Below are positions 61,398-64,000 of a DNA stretch of 64,000 nt, in pieces; the stretch's first letter is position 1; the number at the start of each line of letters is the position of its first letter. The stretch spans positions 744,001 through 808,000 of the forward strand of contig NZ_QWGE01000001.1 of assembly GCF_003576375.1 (NCBI RefSeq). The letters are read 5' to 3'. Source of the DNA: Pontibacter oryzae. GTDB taxonomy: Bacteria > Bacteroidota > Bacteroidia > Cytophagales > Hymenobacteraceae. The translations under genes and the position numbers were made by a program. The notes beneath the pieces are model-generated. The model had not been told where the DNA came from, did no database searches, and saw only the letters and a list, made by a program, of their open reading frames with translations.

Positions 61398-64000
61398 ATG
61401 AACCAAGATAATTACAACCCTGCCGGACTGTACAGAAGCGAATTCGAACACGATGCCTGTGGCGTTGGATGCGTGGTAGACCTGAACGGTAAAAAATCCC
61501 ATAGCATTGTAAAAGACGCCCTGACCATGCTTACTAACATGGAGCACCGCGGCGCCACTGGCAGCGACCCTGAAACAGGCGATGGCGCCGGTATTCTGGT
61601 GCAGTTGCCGCACACCTTCCTGAAAAAGCAACTCAGCGAGTTTGCCATCAAGCTGCCGCAACAAGGGGCTTATGGGGTAGGCATGGTTTTCTTCCCGACA
61701 GTGTACGAGGTAAGGGACAAGTGCAGGCAGATCATCAACCAGTGCGTGCGGCAGATGGGCTTCATACTTCTGGGCTACCGCCTGGTACCGGTTAATGGCC
61801 GGGTGCCCGGGCACGAGTCGAAGGCAGTGGAGCCATACATTGAGCAGCTGTTTGTGCGCCCTACGGAGGCAAGTATGAAAGAGGATGAGTTGGAGCGAAA
61901 GCTTTTCGTGCTCCGCAGCCTTATCACTCACGAAATCAACAAGAATGTGAAAGGCGAAAACGGTACGTTTTACATAGCCAGCCTTTCGTCGCGCACTATC
62001 ATCTACAAAGGGCAACTAAAAACCGACCAGGTAGCGCAGTATTACCACGACCTGCGCCACCCGGATTTTAAGTCTGCGCTGGCCGTGGTGCACTCACGCT
62101 TCTCCACCAACACCTTCCCGAACTGGAAACTGGCCCAGCCCTTCCGGTTTATTGCCCATAACGGCGAGATCAACACCATCCGGGGAAACGTGAACAAGAT
62201 GAAATCGAAAGAGGCGCTGATGCACTCGCCTTTGTTTACAGAAGAGGAACTGAAGTGGCTGCTGCCGGTTACTAACCCCGCCAACTCCGACTCGGCTAAC
62301 CTGGATGCCATGGTGGAACTACTAACGCTGGCCGGCCGGCCACTGCCGCACGTAATGATGATGCTGGTACCCGAGGCCTGGCAGGATAACCGCTTCATGG
62401 ACCCCTACAAGAAAGCTTTCTATAAGTATCATGCCGCCCTGATGGAGCCCTGGGATGGCCCGGCCGCCCTGTTCTTTACCGACGGCAAGCAGATCGGAGC
62501 CACCCTGGACCGCAACGGCCTGCGCCCTGTGCGGTTCTGCGTAACCCGGCAAGGCCGCTTGGTGATGGCCTCAGAAGCCGGAGCCCTACCAGTTAACCCG
62601 AAGGATGTAGTGCGCAGGGGCCGTTTGCAACCCGGCAAAATGCTGCTTGCCAACCTGGAGGAGAACCGGATCTACGAAGATGAGGAAATCAAGCAGATGG
62701 TTTGCAACGACAAGCCATACTTCGACTGGATTGCCCAGAACCGCATAAAACTGCACCAGCGCCCCGACCCTTCGTTTTGCCTGAACACGGTATCGGCTGA
62801 TGAGCTGCGCCTGAAGCAAAAAGCTTACGGCTATACTTCCGAAGACCTGAAGCTGATCATCCGGCCAATGGCTACTACCGGAAAGGAGCCGCTGGGAAGT
62901 ATGGGTTCGGACACGCCGCTGGCCGTGCTCTCGCGCCAGAGCCAGCATGTGGCCAACTACTTTAAGCAGCACTTCGCGCAGGTAAGCAACCCGCCGATAG
63001 ACCCGATCCGGGAGCGGCTGGTCATGTCGCTGTTCACGCGCCTGGGCGAGTCGCTGAACGTGCTCGACGAAACGCCGGCGCACACGCGGCAGGTGCATAT
63101 TTCGCACCCCGTGCTCAGCCACAGCGATTTTAACAAGATCATCAACCTGAAATCTGAGGGTTTTGCGCACCATACCATAAACGCCACCTTTGCCACCACG
63201 CACAGCGGTGCGCTGCAGGAGGCTCTGGATGAGATTTGCCAGCAGGCAGAGGCAGCCGTGGCGGCAGGCAACAAGATCCTGATCATCTCTAACCGAAACG
63301 TGGAAGCCACCCGCGCAGCCATCCCTTCGCTGCTGGCCGTGGGCGCGATACACCATCACCTGATCCATAAGCGCATCCGTACCAAAACTGGCCTGGTAGT
63401 AGAGGCAGGCGATGCCTGGGAAACGCACCACTTTGCCACAATCATTGGCTACGGAGCCAGTTGCGTGTACCCATACATGGTTTACGACACCATACAGCAC
63501 CTGCTGGAGCAGAAAAAGCTGGATGTGGCGCAGCCCTTCACCTATTATGCCGATAACTTTATCCAGGCAATCGGTAACGGGCTGCTCAAGATACTTTCCA
63601 AAATGGGCATCAGCACACTGCAGGCTTACCAAAGTGCCCAGATATTTGAGTGCCTCGGCTTTGGCCAGGAAGTGATCCAGAAATGCTTTAAAGGTACGGT
63701 TAGCCGCCTGGAGGGCCTTAATTTTGAGGACCTGGAGCAGGAAGCGCTTATCAAGCACCAGGCCGCCTACCTCGGCGACCAGAAACTGCTGGAAACCGGC
63801 GGCTTTTTCCAGTGGAGAAGAAGCGGCGAAGAGCATTTGCTGCGCCCCGAGATTATACATCTGCTGCAAAAATCAACCCGCCTGAACGACTACGGCCTGT
63901 ACCAGCAATATGCCACGCTCCTGCGCGAGCATCAGCAAAAAGCCATTACACTACGCCATTTGTTTGAGTTCAGGAAGCGCCAGTCGGTGCCGCTGGAGGA
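61398..64000 (+). CDS. gltB: Glutamate synthase large subunit, 5' part
   Basis: The gene runs off the right edge; 867 codons are visible. It begins MNQDNYNPAGLYRSEFEHDAC; C21 starts the class-II glutamine amidotransferase (CGVG), so a 20-residue propeptide should be removed. Further amidotransferase motifs are NMEHRGATGSDPETGDGAG and HSRFSTNTFPNWKLAQPF with RFIAHNGEIN. The central domain follows (from about residue 460), with PIDPIRERLVMSL and GLGFGQ-like turns. The full enzyme makes glutamate from glutamine and 2-oxoglutarate. The FMN domain and its Fe-S cysteines lie beyond the window. Confidence 0.96.
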   Translation, partial: MNQDNYNPAGLYRSEFEHDACGVGCVVDLNGKKSHSIVKDALTMLTNMEHRGATGSDPETGDGAGILVQLPHTFLKKQLSEFAIKLPQQGAYGVGMVFFPTVYEVRDKCRQIINQCVRQMGFILLGYRLVPVNGRVPGHESKAVEPYIEQLFVRPTEASMKEDELERKLFVLRSLITHEINKNVKGENGTFYIASLSSRTIIYKGQLKTDQVAQYYHDLRHPDFKSALAVVHSRFSTNTFPNWKLAQPFRFIAHNGEINTIRGNVNKMKSKEALMHSPLFTEEELKWLLPVTNPANSDSANLDAMVELLTLAGRPLPHVMMMLVPEAWQDNRFMDPYKKAFYKYHAALMEPWDGPAALFFTDGKQIGATLDRNGLRPVRFCVTRQGRLVMASEAGALPVNPKDVVRRGRLQPGKMLLANLEENRIYEDEEIKQMVCNDKPYFDWIAQNRIKLHQRPDPSFCLNTVSADELRLKQKAYGYTSEDLKLIIRPMATTGKEPLGSMGSDTPLAVLSRQSQHVANYFKQHFAQVSNPPIDPIRERLVMSLFTRLGESLNVLDETPAHTRQVHISHPVLSHSDFNKIINLKSEGFAHHTINATFATTHSGALQEALDEICQQAEAAVAAGNKILIISNRNVEATRAAIPSLLAVGAIHHHLIHKRIRTKTGLVVEAGDAWETHHFATIIGYGASCVYPYMVYDTIQHLLEQKKLDVAQPFTYYADNFIQAIGNGLLKILSKMGISTLQAYQSAQIFECLGFGQEVIQKCFKGTVSRLEGLNFEDLEQEALIKHQAAYLGDQKLLETGGFFQWRRSGEEHLLRPEIIHLLQKSTRLNDYGLYQQYATLLREHQQKAITLRHLFEFRKRQSVPLE

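Noticed and set aside
62586..63869. Long open frame on the minus strand (427 codons)
   Set aside because: It lies entirely antisense to gltB, whose plus-strand translation matches glutamate synthase throughout. The minus product is His/Gln/Arg-rich with no family pattern.
1..64000. CRISPR arrays, tRNA and rRNA genes, intact insertion sequences
   Set aside because: None seen on reading both strands: no regularly spaced direct repeats, no cloverleaf with a CCA end, and no transposase ORF.

Overview
The window looks like chromosomal DNA of a Bacteroidota bacterium. By gene content it is probably a Cytophagales member close to Pontibacter/Hymenobacter; that genus-level guess is inference. Supporting signs are a SusC/SusD outer-membrane pair, many lipoproteins and exported peptidases, a LytS/LytTR two-component pair, DUF2461, DUF2007 and DUF4010 proteins, and promoters of the Bacteroidota type (TTTG about 20 nt before TAnnTTTG). 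No rRNA, tRNA, CRISPR array or intact insertion sequence was seen.

Layout. 1-6.9 kb: end of a solute symporter with a 46-aa membrane partner, a GNAT-like protein, an exported PIG-L deacetylase-like protein, a two-TM unknown, an operon DUF2461 - lipoprotein - Rieske protein, a STAS-like protein and a small exported protein with its own promoter and inverted repeat. 7-12.2 kb: APC permease, VKOR-like/SPW membrane pair, and an operon of alpha/beta hydrolase - unknown - FAD oxidoreductase. 12.6-20.6 kb: M49-like peptidase, deoxynucleoside kinase with a DnaA-box-like cluster upstream, a 58-aa hydrophilic protein, a GAF protein, a lipoprotein, and a CDGSH/DUF2007 pair. 20.7-25 kb: SusD/SusC. 25.3-40.3 kb: ACBP, a quinone-oxidoreductase-like enzyme, an acetyltransferase, cyclophilin, a glycosyltransferase, an MtfA-like peptidase and several exported peptidases (S9A, M13, S9, M28). 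40.4-42.3 kb: 2Fe-2S ferredoxin, ferritin, a Cys-rich protein and a cupin, with repeated operator-like palindromes. 42.4-45.6 kb: LytS/LytTR pair and a 346-aa unknown with kinase-like motifs, separated by degenerate inverted repeats. 52.5-64 kb: RlmH, GyrI-like protein, alkyltransferase-like protein, an RND efflux operon, a DUF4010 transporter-like protein and the 5' part of gltB.

Accessory island, about 45.6-52.5 kb. The centrepiece is a solitary, strikingly AT-rich gene for a 1692-aa protein. It has an N-terminal Cap4/DUF4297-like PD-(D/E)xK nuclease signature, a STAND-type P-loop NTPase and about 1000 residues of helical C-terminus. This is the architecture of Avs-type antiphage sensors and the best candidate here for an undescribed defence system. 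A 10-bp-stem hairpin precedes it. An ExbD-like gene, a DUF2200 pseudogene with one in-frame TAA, and REP-like hairpins follow it.

A second notable signal is a heptamer, AAGTATR (reverse YATACTT). It recurs about three times per kb inside genes and between them, often as the codon pair ATA-CTT for Ile-Leu. By eye it is absent from the 5-kb defence gene. That fits recent acquisition of the gene and suggests the heptamer has a host-specific role.
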